A stretch of DNA of 5,475 bases from Paracoccaceae bacterium (GCA_003545125.1 DQCI01000307.1:1-5475); one strand, 5' to 3'. Shown: positions 1 through 5,475, numbered from the stretch's first letter. The notes: generated by a model not told the origin, from the sequence alone. Numbers and translations are program-made.

Positions 1-180
1 AAGGACGAGTGCCTGAACGAGCACCTCTTTGCCAACCTGCGCCATGCCCGCCATTTGATCGCGGCATGGCGCGACGACTACACCCACCACCGCCCCCACT
101 CGAGCCTCGACGGGCTCACCCCGTGGGAATATCGCCAGCGGTCAAGCGAGGACCAAACCCTGAACAGAGCTAACTCATGA
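1..180 (+). CDS. IS3-family transposase OrfB, C-terminal end (partial)
   Basis: This is the last 59 codons of an IS3-family DDE transposase OrfB (integrase-core/rve fold), open at the window's left edge and ending in TGA at 178-180. Visible family landmarks are KDECLNEHLF at residues 1-10, then WRDDYTHHRPHSSLDGLTP and WEYRQR, the standard end of OrfB in IS3-type elements: this stretch follows the catalytic Glu and closes the catalytic domain. The catalytic Asp, Asp and Glu residues should lie just upstream of the window, so integrity cannot be judged. In the family, OrfB is made by frameshifting from OrfA and catalyses copy-out/paste-in transposition through a circular intermediate. The element's right terminus is interrupted by an IS1111-group IS starting 21 bp after the stop codon, so this copy has probably lost a normal right end. 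The family call is firm; the subgroup is not determined. Confidence 0.93.
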   Translation, partial: KDECLNEHLFANLRHARHLIAAWRDDYTHHRPHSSLDGLTPWEYRQRSSEDQTLNRANS

Positions 181-201
181 ACGAGGACTCTCAGTGGAGC
201 A
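1..201 (+). mobile_element. IS3-family element, right part, terminus split by another IS
   Basis: This holds the OrfB tail plus 21 bp of 3' noncoding DNA (181-201, ending in CAGTGGAGCA). IS3-family elements usually start with 5'-TGA and end with TCA-3'. No such end occurs here, but placing base 1551 directly after 201 gives GGAGCA followed by GGTCA. Read from the outside this is TGACCTGCTCC, a convincing IS3-type tip. The element therefore probably ends at 1555, with 202-1550 inserted into it. The left end lies outside the window, so the inverted repeat and target duplication cannot be verified. Confidence 0.75.
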
Positions 202-204
202 TGT

Positions 205-216
205 ATGAACTGCCTT
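205..216 (+). repeat. IS1111-group subterminal inverted repeat, right end of element
   Basis: ATGAACTGCCTT, the exact reverse complement of 1532-1543. It lies beyond the 3' end of the transposase gene and about 3 bp inside the proposed element edge. The 12-bp length matches the IS1111 group. Confidence 0.88.
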
Positions 217-449
217 CTCCTGCAAGCGTTTTGCGATGTCCCTTTGACCCTGCTTCCATTTACTCGGTCTTTCGACGAGGCCGTTTGATTTGCCCCTGAC
301 CGAGATGGGACGTCGCGCGTCCTGTGTCTCGTTAGCTCATCGGCACTCATAGGCCATGCTCTCCGTCAGACTGACAAGACGCCGTTAGGTCGTTGGTCCA
401 TCTCCTCCTCGCTCGCAGATACCTATGTTTCTCTCACATCCCAGTGTGT
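217..449 (-). ncRNA. Candidate bridge/seeker RNA region of the IS1111-group element
   Basis: This is 233 bp of noncoding DNA between the transposase stop codon (450-452) and the distal inverted repeat. In IS1111-group elements the guide RNA that directs target choice is encoded in this transposase-downstream noncoding end; that is family knowledge, and I cannot detect a transcript. The interval has about the right size and contains two stretches matching the insertion site. The RNA sense of 296-310 is UCCCAU-CUC-GGUCAG, which resembles the left element/target joint at 1543-1556 (TCCCAT-TA-GGTCAG). The RNA sense of 245-254 is AGCAGGGUCA, which resembles the uninterrupted target AGCA/GGTCA except for one extra G. 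RNA ends, fold and guide assignment are unproven. Confidence 0.45.
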
Positions 450-1478
450 CTACGCGCCGACAAGTGCGGTGGGGCGATATCGCTCGCCCTTCGTCAGGAC
501 CGCCCAGGCGATCCGCCCTATCTTGTTGACCATTGCCACGGCAGCCACATTCACATGTGCCCGCTCTTTTGGCCCATCTGCCCATCGCGGGATCGGTGAC
601 GACCTGTCACGCACCAGATGCAGAACCGTCCGCGCCCCATGGATGAACAGCTTGCGCAGGTAACGATTGCCGTGCTTCGAGATGCCGATCAGCTTTGCTT
701 TTCCACCTGTGGTGATCTGCCGTGGCACCAGGCCAAGCCATGCGGCAAGATCGCGCCCCTTGGCAAAGCTTCTGCCGGTCCCAACGGCGGCCACAAGCGC
801 GCTGGCAATGGTCGGACCCACACCAGGGATTTCCATCAGTCGCTGCATGTCGGCGTCCGCCTTGGCAAGAGACTTGATCTCGGTGTCGATGGCGTCAACC
901 CGGCCGTTGATTGTGCCTAACTCGATCGCCATATCCGACAACATCGACAGCATACGGGTCGATAGATCGGCGGCGCCTTCCGCCGCCAATCTCATCAGCT
1001 CCTTCTGGAAGACGTGACGGCCTGTTCCGACCCGGACGCCATGCTCCATCAGAAATCCTCGCCCCTGATTGATCAGGCGCGTTCTTTCGGTCACCAAACG
1101 CTCGCGGGCGCGATGCAGCGCCTGAAGATCGAGCTGTTCTTCCGATTTGATCGCGACGAACGACATGGTCGGGCGCGTCGCAGCTTCGGCAATCGCTTCT
1201 GCATCACGGTCATCGTTCTTGTGGAGCTTGACGTAGGGACGGACATAAAGCGGTGACATCAGCCGTGGTTCGTGCCCGAGTTGAAGGCAATAACGACCGA
1301 TATGATGCGCACCTCCACAGGCCTCCATCGCCCCTACGCAGGTCGGCAGGCCGCCCAGGAAGTCCAGTAACCGGTGCCGCTGAAGGCGCTTGCGAAACAC
1401 AACCGCGCCACTCGCATCCAATCCCGCAAGGCTGCAAACCGTCTTGCCCAGATCAACGCGCAAAAATTCGATATCCAT
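450..1478 (-). CDS. IS110-family (IS1111-group) transposase
   Basis: This 342-residue DEDD-type recombinase is full length for the family. The N-terminal RuvC-like domain shows the four acidic residues in order: D9 (VDLGKT), E52 (GAMEACGG), and D89 and D92 (KNDDRDAEA). A coiled linker region spans about residues 110-210. The C-terminal Tnp/HhH-like domain follows, with IPGVGPTIASALVA (about 217-230), AAWLGLVPRQ (about 245-254) and ISKHGNRYLRKL (about 266-277). Enzymes of this family use a guide RNA to recombine a circular donor with a target through a catalytic serine in the C-terminal domain. Here the segment where many relatives have S(S/T)GGK reads TTGGK (256-260), so Thr may stand at that position. 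The ATG at 1476-1478 is preceded by AGGAG (plus strand 1486-1490) with 7-nt spacing, and the stop is TAG. The frame is uninterrupted, so the gene is probably functional. Confidence 0.95.
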   Translation of the reverse strand: MDIEFLRVDLGKTVCSLAGLDASGAVVFRKRLQRHRLLDFLGGLPTCVGAMEACGGAHHIGRYCLQLGHEPRLMSPLYVRPYVKLHKNDDRDAEAIAEAATRPTMSFVAIKSEEQLDLQALHRARERLVTERTRLINQGRGFLMEHGVRVGTGRHVFQKELMRLAAEGAADLSTRMLSMLSDMAIELGTINGRVDAIDTEIKSLAKADADMQRLMEIPGVGPTIASALVAAVGTGRSFAKGRDLAAWLGLVPRQITTGGKAKLIGISKHGNRYLRKLFIHGARTVLHLVRDRSSPIPRWADGPKERAHVNVAAVAMVNKIGRIAWAVLTKGERYRPTALVGA

Positions 1479-1531
1479 CAGAATGCTCCTCTCTCCACCT
1501 ATGCCCGCAACAATAGCTACGGTTTGGTGGC

Positions 1532-1543
1532 AAGGCAGTTCAT
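1532..1543 (-). repeat. IS1111-group subterminal inverted repeat, left end of element
   Basis: AAGGCAGTTCAT on the plus strand, a perfect 12-bp inverted copy of 205-216. It lies about 54 bp upstream of the transposase start, with 7 bp (1544-1550) outside it up to the proposed edge, the asymmetric arrangement described for IS1111-type elements. Confidence 0.88.
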
Positions 1544-1550
1544 CCCATTA

Positions 1551-1555
1551 GGTCA
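1551..1555 (+). other. Displaced outer tip of the IS3-family element
   Basis: GGTCA directly follows the IS1111-group element. Joined to 191-201 it completes an IS3-type right end whose outermost bases read 5'-TGACC on the opposite strand. The insertion therefore lies about 5 bp from the IS3 end. The assignment rests on family end sequences; the matching left end is outside the window. Confidence 0.6.
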
Positions 1556-1575
1556 GTCATCCCGCAGGAATCCTC

Positions 1576-2170
1576 ATGTCCAGACCGACCCGAACCCGCG
1601 ACCTCGAACAGCGGCCGTCCGGCCACTTCTTCCGGCGCCGCGTGCCCTTTTCCGTCCTGTCCGGACAAATCGCGCAGAAAACCTTTGGGTTCTCTCATTT
1701 CGGACTCATCTCCTTCACGACGCGGAACCCCTGGCCCGGCGCCTGACTGCGCTGACCGACCCGGGTTTCGCATGGATCACGGAAAACGAGATGTCGCACA
1801 TGACGCCGGAAGGCATGCGAATCCTGCCCGATCTGGCGCGCTTCGAAATCGCGTCGCACGAAACGGCGCGCACCCTCGCCCCCGAGCGCTGTCGGGTCGA
1901 GGCGGATCTCGCCTTTCAGCGCGGACAGCCGCTCCGGCAGACGCTTCACGATGCGTTGGCCTGCGGCATTCGAGAGATCGCGCGCGCGCCGCTCAAGGAT
2001 GGCGCCCAGCGTCTGGACGTCACCTTGGACGAAGGCCGCTTGCACGACCCGGCCCTCGCCTATGAAGCGACCCGCGTGCTGCTCGACCTCAGCGAGGACA
2101 GCGCCCAACGCGGGATCGCTCATGCGGGGGTCCAGACGACCTCTTGCCGGTCCGCGCGCCGATTGAACGA
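1576..2170 (+). pseudogene. Tyrosine-recombinase/phage-type integrase, N-terminal remnant (frameshifted)
   Basis: An ATG at 1576 with CAGGA 7 nt upstream opens a frame reading MSRPTRTRDLEQRPSG, then HFFRRRVP. The aromatic-plus-FRRRxP motif is typical of the N-terminus of alphaproteobacterial site-specific integrases. This frame stops at 1744. From about 1690 the family-like sequence continues one base back in the third forward frame: LSFRTHLLHDAEPLARRLTAL, then ARFEIASHETARTL and LAYEATRVLLDLSED up to about 2100. A one-base loss (or two-base gain) near 1688-1700 would explain this. The helical core-binding-like part fades by about 2170. No catalytic domain follows (no R...HxxR...Y), so the gene is broken by both frameshift and truncation. 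The IS3 end lies 20 bp upstream of the start codon and probably removed its promoter. I recognise the family by motif only, so the exact ends are approximate. Confidence 0.6.
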
Positions 2171-3030
2171 AGACATCATCGCCGTACCCCGGCCCGCGCC
2201 TGCCGCCCGTGTCGCCGCAAACGGGCTCGCCCCGGTGACGACACAGATGCCCGCTGAATGTTGTCAGACATCTCTTCCGGTGACGTCCGTGACACCTTCG
2301 GTTCTTGGCGCGGATCGGGACGATCGACATCTCAACAGGGCTCTACAGCAAGAGCCATGCGGGCCGTGTCGAGATCGCGCGGCGCGATAGCGCCCTCAAC
2401 GTGCGCTCGTACACCCAAGAGATGTTTCGCACCGGGGTCGAGGTATTCCAGCAAGAGCCGATCCGTCAACGCCACCTGATGGATGGGTATGCCCGGAAGG
2501 TGCTCAAGGTGCCGGAGCTTGCGTGGCACTACCGCTCCGACGGCGCGATCCTGCGGGCCGCCGCCGACATCATCTCGCGCGGCTCGGATCGCCTGAAGAC
2601 GCGCGCGTTCGAGATCGACCCCGGGCGGACCGATGACCCGCTCCAAGGGCGCTGTTACCGGAAGGGCGACCCGGACCTCGGGAGGGTGACGGCGCTCGCC
2701 AATGCCCAGAGCAACATCGAAAGCCATGCAGCGTTGGCGACGGCCGAACTGCTGCGTCTCCGCTCTGCCATGGGCAAGGACAGCTGGCGCTGGGCCTCTA
2801 TGGCCGTGCTGGTGCGCCGGCGGGCACATATCCCGGTCGTGGAGCGGGCGCTCACGGGCGCGGGGATCGAGGTGTCCCGCGATCTCCAGGGGCTCGCTCC
2901 GCTGGCGCGCGTGAAAGAGGCTGTCCTTGTCAGCCGGTGGCTGGAGCGCAAGGAGCGGCTTGGCCGCCTGATCTCTCCGGTCGAGGTGGCAGAAGGAACC
3001 GGCTGGCTTGAAACAAGCATCGGGAGCCAC

Positions 3031-3056
3031 TGGGCGCAGGCAATGGGCGCAGGCAA
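3031..3056 (+). repeat. Perfect 13-bp tandem duplication causing a frameshift
   Basis: TGGGCGCAGGCAA occurs twice head to tail (3031-3043, 3044-3056). With one copy removed, the helicase reads HWAQAMALWLRDDLRDHL without a break. With two copies, the frame reads into low-information GAGNGAVAAGRPARSS. This looks like a recent replication-slippage event in the pseudogene. Confidence 0.9.
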
Positions 3057-3725
3057 TGGCGCTGTGGCTGCGGGACGACCTGCGCGATCATCTCGTCATG
3101 GCCCGCGCGGATTCTATGAGGGCGGCGGTGAGGGCGATAGTGTGACGGCGATCTCGCCGAGCCTCGCCGCCGAAGATTTCGTGGAGTGGGCCCATGGCTG
3201 GCGCCCCGAGCAGACGGGGATGATGGTTTTGACCGCGCATAGCACCAAGGGGCTCGAGTTCGACAATGTCGTTGATTGCGATTGCGACTGGTTGCAAGGG
3301 CCCGAGATCACCGGAGCTGATCGCCGTCTCTTCCATGTCGCGGCGACCCGGGCGCGCAACAGGTTGAGCATTGTGACGTCCGGGGTCATTGGGGCATCCA
3401 CCCGAATGATCAGTGACGAAAGGTCCGAACACCGCGCCCCATTCGATCTCGCGCCGCACCAGCCCTGTTTCGACGCACAATCGAAGGCGCCGCTGACACC
3501 CTGCCCTGTTCGAGATGTCTTTTTGTCTTTTCCGGCCTGGACTGGGCCGGGCCGCTACCAGGACGAGTCCAGCCTCAAGAAGACCCAGGCGGTCATCGCT
3601 CGGTCCAAGCCCGGCGACCGGCTGCGGATCTGCAAGGCGCAAAACGGCAATGATCGGAATCCCTGGCACGTGTTCGCCCGCTGCGATGGTGGCTGGCACC
3701 GTGTCGGGAAGATGCTGCGCGGTTT

Positions 3726-3767
3726 CGAGCCCAACATGTCGAGCCCAACATGTAGAGCCCAGAGTGT
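3726..3767 (+). repeat. 14-bp tandem duplication plus degenerate third unit
   Basis: CGAGCCCAACATGT is repeated perfectly at 3726-3739 and 3740-3753. A third unit at 3754-3767 matches at 10 of 14 positions. Removing one 14-bp copy puts the downstream third forward frame (AEVPAHVSWCKDD...) in register with the upstream frame (RVGKMLRGFEPNM), with one TAG left at the joint. Confidence 0.88.
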
Positions 3768-4228
3768 TGCGCCGAAGTCCCCGCACACGTTTCCTGGTGC
3801 AAAGACGACAGCGAGGAGGACATGCGCGGCAATATCTGCCGCGACCGTTGGTTCACCCTCGTCAAGGAATGGGGAGCGTACCCCTCCGGTGAAGGCCGCC
3901 TGACGAGGTTTGGGCGCCGGTGATAGGTCCGACAGTACGACGACGGCCGAAGCCGGATGGTTGCTGGGGACCGGCACTGAACTGGAGCGAACACGACCGG
4001 CATATGGTGCGGGCGCGCTTGGCTGCCAACCGCGGTCCGGGACGGATATCGCATGCTCGGGATCGTGATCAGGCCGGGTCGTTGCGGGTCAGACTCAGCC
4101 CCGTGAAAAACCGGCTTGCGCGGGGGCCAGGGCAAGGCACATTTGGGGTCACATCGCGGAGTCCGAGTGCGACTTGTGCACCGTCGCTCCTTCGAGAGCC
4201 CTTGTTTTCTTAGGCATGACGGGTTTTC

Positions 4229-4251
4229 GCTCCGGCCCCTACCGCCGGAGC
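4229..4251. other. GC-rich hairpin upstream of terminator
   Basis: GCTCCGG (4229-4235) pairs perfectly with CCGGAGC (4245-4251) around a 9-nt loop. It stands immediately before the A-rich edge of the next hairpin and may act with it in stopping transcription. Confidence 0.5.
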
Positions 4252-4254
4252 CAT

Positions 4255-4290
4255 AAAAAGCCACCAAGGTCAAAACCTTGAGGGTTTTTT
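4255..4290. terminator. Probable bidirectional rho-independent terminator
   Basis: CAAGGT (4265-4270) pairs with ACCTTG (4275-4280) around a CAAA loop. It is extended after mismatches by CC/GG at 4261-4262 and 4283-4284. A run of five A (4255-4259) lies on the left and six T (4285-4290) on the right. The T run supports termination of plus-strand transcripts; the A run would serve minus-strand ones. The stem is short and interrupted, so strength is uncertain. It separates the decayed mobile block from the creatinase side. Confidence 0.6.
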
Positions 4291-4291
4291 G

Positions 4292-4327
4292 CCGGGTGCC
4301 GTCATGCAACGTGCGGGCAACACCCGG
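4292..4327. other. Hairpin with 7-bp stem after the terminator
   Basis: CCGGGTG (4292-4298) is perfectly complementary to CACCCGG (4321-4327) with a 22-nt loop. No T run follows, so it is not a terminator by itself. Its role is unknown. Confidence 0.4.
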
Positions 4328-4846
4328 ACCAACCACACGGGCTTGCCTGAACCCTGAGGCGTTCCGGGGCCGTCTTTTGCTCCGTGATGTTCGATCGGCA
4401 TCGCTTGCACCGGGCATTGAGCAAGAGCTGGGTTGTTCCGGCCGAAGGGTCAGTCGTTTGGCGAGCCATACGCGGACAACCGCGACGGAGACGGAATGCC
4501 GGCGCTTGCGTGCCATCGAGCGAGCCCCCGGAAGATCGATCTGCACGATCCACCTGATTGTGCCTGGTCGTCGCCGGGCATTCCGCCATGACGCCTCGCA
4601 GTGGATATGGCGCCCGTGGCTTCAAGACAGCCCACGACCGGCGAACCAAGACCATGGGCCGCGGGCGCTATGAAGCCCGATGCGCGCGGTGCGCTTACAA
4701 ATGATCCTTGCCGTCAACGTGCCAAATGGGCGATAGGCTTTGCATCGGGCAGGCGATGGCGTCGTCGGCGCTCGACGCGCGCTCGATCACCCCCATCCTG
4801 AACGCCGGGATCTTGCTTTCGCGCGCCGGTCGAAAGGAAGGCTCCG

Positions 4847-4877
4847 TCCTCCCTTCGCAAAGCGCCCCAAGGAGGAG
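4847..4877 (+). promoter_or_regulatory. Creatinase ribosome-binding site within a potential hairpin
   Basis: GGAGGAG at 4871-4877 lies 7 nt before the creatinase ATG and is a near-consensus Shine-Dalgarno site. Upstream TCCTCC (4847-4852) can pair with GGAGGA (4871-4876), extended by TT/AA past one bulged C, with a small CGC-AAA-GCG hairpin inside the loop. The pairing would hide the ribosome-binding site and could limit translation. The complementarity is visible; regulation is inference. Confidence 0.55.
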
Positions 4878-4884
4878 AGTTCCA

Positions 4885-5475
4885 ATGGACCGCCCCGAGT
4901 TTTACCGTTTTCACCAAGGCGACCGCGTCCTGCCGTTCGACGCCGCGGAATATGAGACCCGTCTCGCAGGGCTGCGTGCGATGATGGCCGCGGCAGGGGT
5001 CGACGCCTGCGTTTTCACCTCGATGCACAACATCGCCTACTACTCCGGCTTTCTTTACTGCGCTTTTGGCCGACCCTACGGTCTTGTGGTGACCCCGACC
5101 GACAGCGTGACGATCAGCGCCGGGATTGATGCGGGCCAGCCCTGGCGGCGCTGCCACGCCGACAACATCACCTACACCGACTGGCAGCGGAACAACTTCT
5201 GGCGCGCGATCCTCTCGGTGACCGGCGCCGGCAAGGCGATCGGCTACGAGGGCGACCACATCTCGCTCGCCCAGAAGGCACTGTTCGACGCGTTTCTCGC
5301 GCCCGCGACGACCCTTGACATCGCGCCCGCGACGATGCGGCAAAGGCTGCACAAATCGCCTGCCGAGATCGCGCTCATCCGCGCCGGCGCGGCGGTCGCC
5401 GATGTCGGCGGCTACGCGATCAGGGATGCGGTGAAGGCCGGGGTGCGCGAGATCGACGTGGCCATGGCGGGGCGC
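4885..5475 (+). CDS. Creatinase (creatine amidinohydrolase), 5' part
   Basis: This is an open frame of 197 codons running off the right edge, about half of the roughly 400-residue family length. Creatinase (EC 3.5.3.3) hydrolyses creatine to sarcosine and urea in the cytoplasm and is a homodimer of the pita-bread (peptidase M24-like) fold. The visible part is mainly the N-terminal creatinase domain. Characteristic segments are FTSMHNIAYYSGFLYC (44-59), AFGRPYGLVV (60-69), ISAGIDAGQPWRR (about 77-89), and NITYTDWQRNN. These align closely with remembered Pseudomonas putida creatinase; R63 in FGRPY corresponds to its substrate-binding Arg64. The catalytic His (232 in P. putida) lies beyond the window. 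The ATG at 4885 follows GGAGGAG with ideal spacing. Composition is GC-rich and intact, unlike the decayed DNA to its left. Sarcosine- or creatinine-metabolism genes would be expected downstream. Confidence 0.93.
   Translation, partial: MDRPEFYRFHQGDRVLPFDAAEYETRLAGLRAMMAAAGVDACVFTSMHNIAYYSGFLYCAFGRPYGLVVTPTDSVTISAGIDAGQPWRRCHADNITYTDWQRNNFWRAILSVTGAGKAIGYEGDHISLAQKALFDAFLAPATTLDIAPATMRQRLHKSPAEIALIRAGAAVADVGGYAIRDAVKAGVREIDVAMAGR

Larger units (their letters stand above)
202..1550 (-). mobile_element. IS110-family, IS1111-group insertion sequence, complete
   Basis: This element of about 1349 bp carries one transposase gene on the minus strand. Perfect 12-bp inverted repeats lie at 205-216 (ATGAACTGCCTT) and 1532-1543 (its reverse complement). 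The IS1111 group is known for subterminal repeats of 11-13 bp with about 7 bp outside the repeat at the transposase-upstream end and about 3 bp outside at the other end. I used this rule to place the ends at 1550 and 202. The boundaries gain support because joining the flanks rebuilds an IS3 terminus. A shared A at 201 and 1550 leaves a one-base ambiguity. No target duplication is visible, as expected for this family. IS1111-type elements often target the terminal repeats of other transposable elements (IS4321/IS5075 in Tn21 ends), which fits this location. Confidence 0.85.
2293..3923 (+). pseudogene. UvrD-like helicase C-terminal half, probably from a RecQ-UvrD fusion helicase (decayed)
   Basis: A long open frame (stop upstream at 2290, first plausible start TTG 2305, stop 3901) encodes the second half of a superfamily 1 helicase. 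Motif IV-like YRSDGAIL lies at 2530-2553; VLVRRRAHIPVVERAL and AGIEVSRDL follow. Motif V, TAHSTKGLEFD, ends near 3264, and motif VI, RRLFHVAATRARNRL, lies near 3321-3365. A tail with DVFLSFPAW, PGDRLRI and RVGKMLRGFEP then continues in another frame as AEVPAHVSWCKDDSEEDMRG and RDRWFTLV to TGA at 3921-3923. This tail order resembles large RecQ-UvrD fusion helicases. Walker A, Walker B and any RecQ domain are absent. The frame breaks at 3031-3056 (13-bp duplication), returns near 3130-3160, and breaks again at 3726-3753 (14-bp duplication). Residues 1-70 of the open frame match nothing I know. Without ATP-binding motifs it cannot be an active helicase. Confidence 0.75.
3924..4870. other. Noncoding block with no supported gene
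   Basis: About 950 bp between the helicase remnant and the creatinase leader. Several open frames cross it on both strands, but none shows a recognisable domain, a good ribosome-binding site or protein-like composition (they are rich in Arg, Pro and Ser, as expected of GC-rich noncoding frames). It contains the hairpins and terminator listed separately. A weak minus-strand frame ends at 4695-4697 (reading ...SLSPIWHVDGKDHL) and could be a gene remnant, but I cannot name it. No tRNA or rRNA was seen. Confidence 0.5.

Noticed and set aside
78..350. 90-codon minus-strand frame at the left
   Set aside because: It spans the OrfB tail in antisense and the IS junction, with no protein-like features.
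1374..1575. Upstream extension of the long plus-strand frame into the IS1111-group transposase
   Set aside because: It lies antisense to the transposase and the inverted repeat; only the part from about 1690 shows integrase-like sequence.
1695..2330. 211-codon minus-strand frame
   Set aside because: It is antisense to the integrase remnant, with no domain and no ribosome-binding site; the plus strand carries the family-like motifs.
3726..3767. CRISPR array or phase-variable repeat tract
   Set aside because: The repeats are directly adjacent without spacers, number only two perfect units, and sit in a gene with other inactivating lesions, so phase variation is unlikely.
2305..3903. Intact 532-residue helicase gene
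   Set aside because: It lacks Walker A and B motifs, and conserved segments switch frames at two tandem duplications; better described as a pseudogene.
3593..4546. 317-codon minus-strand frame
   Set aside because: It is an Arg/Pro/Ser-rich translation spanning the helicase tail and noncoding DNA, including both terminator hairpins; a chance open frame in GC-rich DNA.
4278..4673. Plus and minus frames of about 120-130 codons in the noncoding block
   Set aside because: They overlap each other and the hairpins, have no ribosome-binding site and no recognisable motif.
4714..5352. Minus-strand frame of 212 codons
   Set aside because: It is antisense to creatinase, whose plus-strand reading is unmistakable.

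Overview
This window looks like accessory DNA from a GC-rich alphaproteobacterium, most likely Rhodobacterales (Paracoccus/Roseobacter-like). That assignment is inferred from codon composition and the families present, not from a database match. Two intact-looking functions lie at either side of a decayed block: an IS110-family (IS1111-group) insertion sequence and the 5' part of a creatinase gene.

Layout, left to right. 1-201 is the right end of an IS3-family element: the last 59 codons of its OrfB transposase and most of its right terminus. 202-1550 is a complete IS1111-group element on the minus strand. It has a 342-residue DEDD transposase, perfect 12-bp subterminal inverted repeats (205-216 and 1532-1543) and about 230 bp of noncoding DNA downstream of the transposase, where this group encodes its guide (bridge/seeker) RNA. 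It sits inside the IS3 tip: joining base 201 to base 1551 restores a plausible IS3 terminus ending in GGTCA (1551-1555). From 1576 to about 2170 lies the frameshifted N-terminal part of a tyrosine-recombinase-type integrase (pseudogene). From 2293 to 3923 lies a decayed C-terminal half of a UvrD-like (superfamily 1) helicase. Its C-terminal tail resembles the large RecQ-UvrD fusion helicases of alphaproteobacteria.

The helicase remnant carries two perfect short tandem duplications, 13 bp at 3031-3056 and 14 bp at 3726-3753. Each breaks the reading frame, and removing one copy of each brings the conserved frame back together. 3924-4870 is a roughly 950-bp block with no gene I can support. It holds a probable bidirectional terminator and two further hairpins.

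From 4885 to the window edge is the start of creatinase (creatine amidinohydrolase), with a strong ribosome-binding site that can be folded into a hairpin.

The genes do not form one working pathway. The left 3.9 kb reads as a graveyard of mobile DNA (integrase, helicase, nested ISs) next to a metabolic gene for creatine use. The most interesting parts are the IS-in-IS-tip insertion, with possible guide-RNA matches to its target, and the duplication-driven gene decay.
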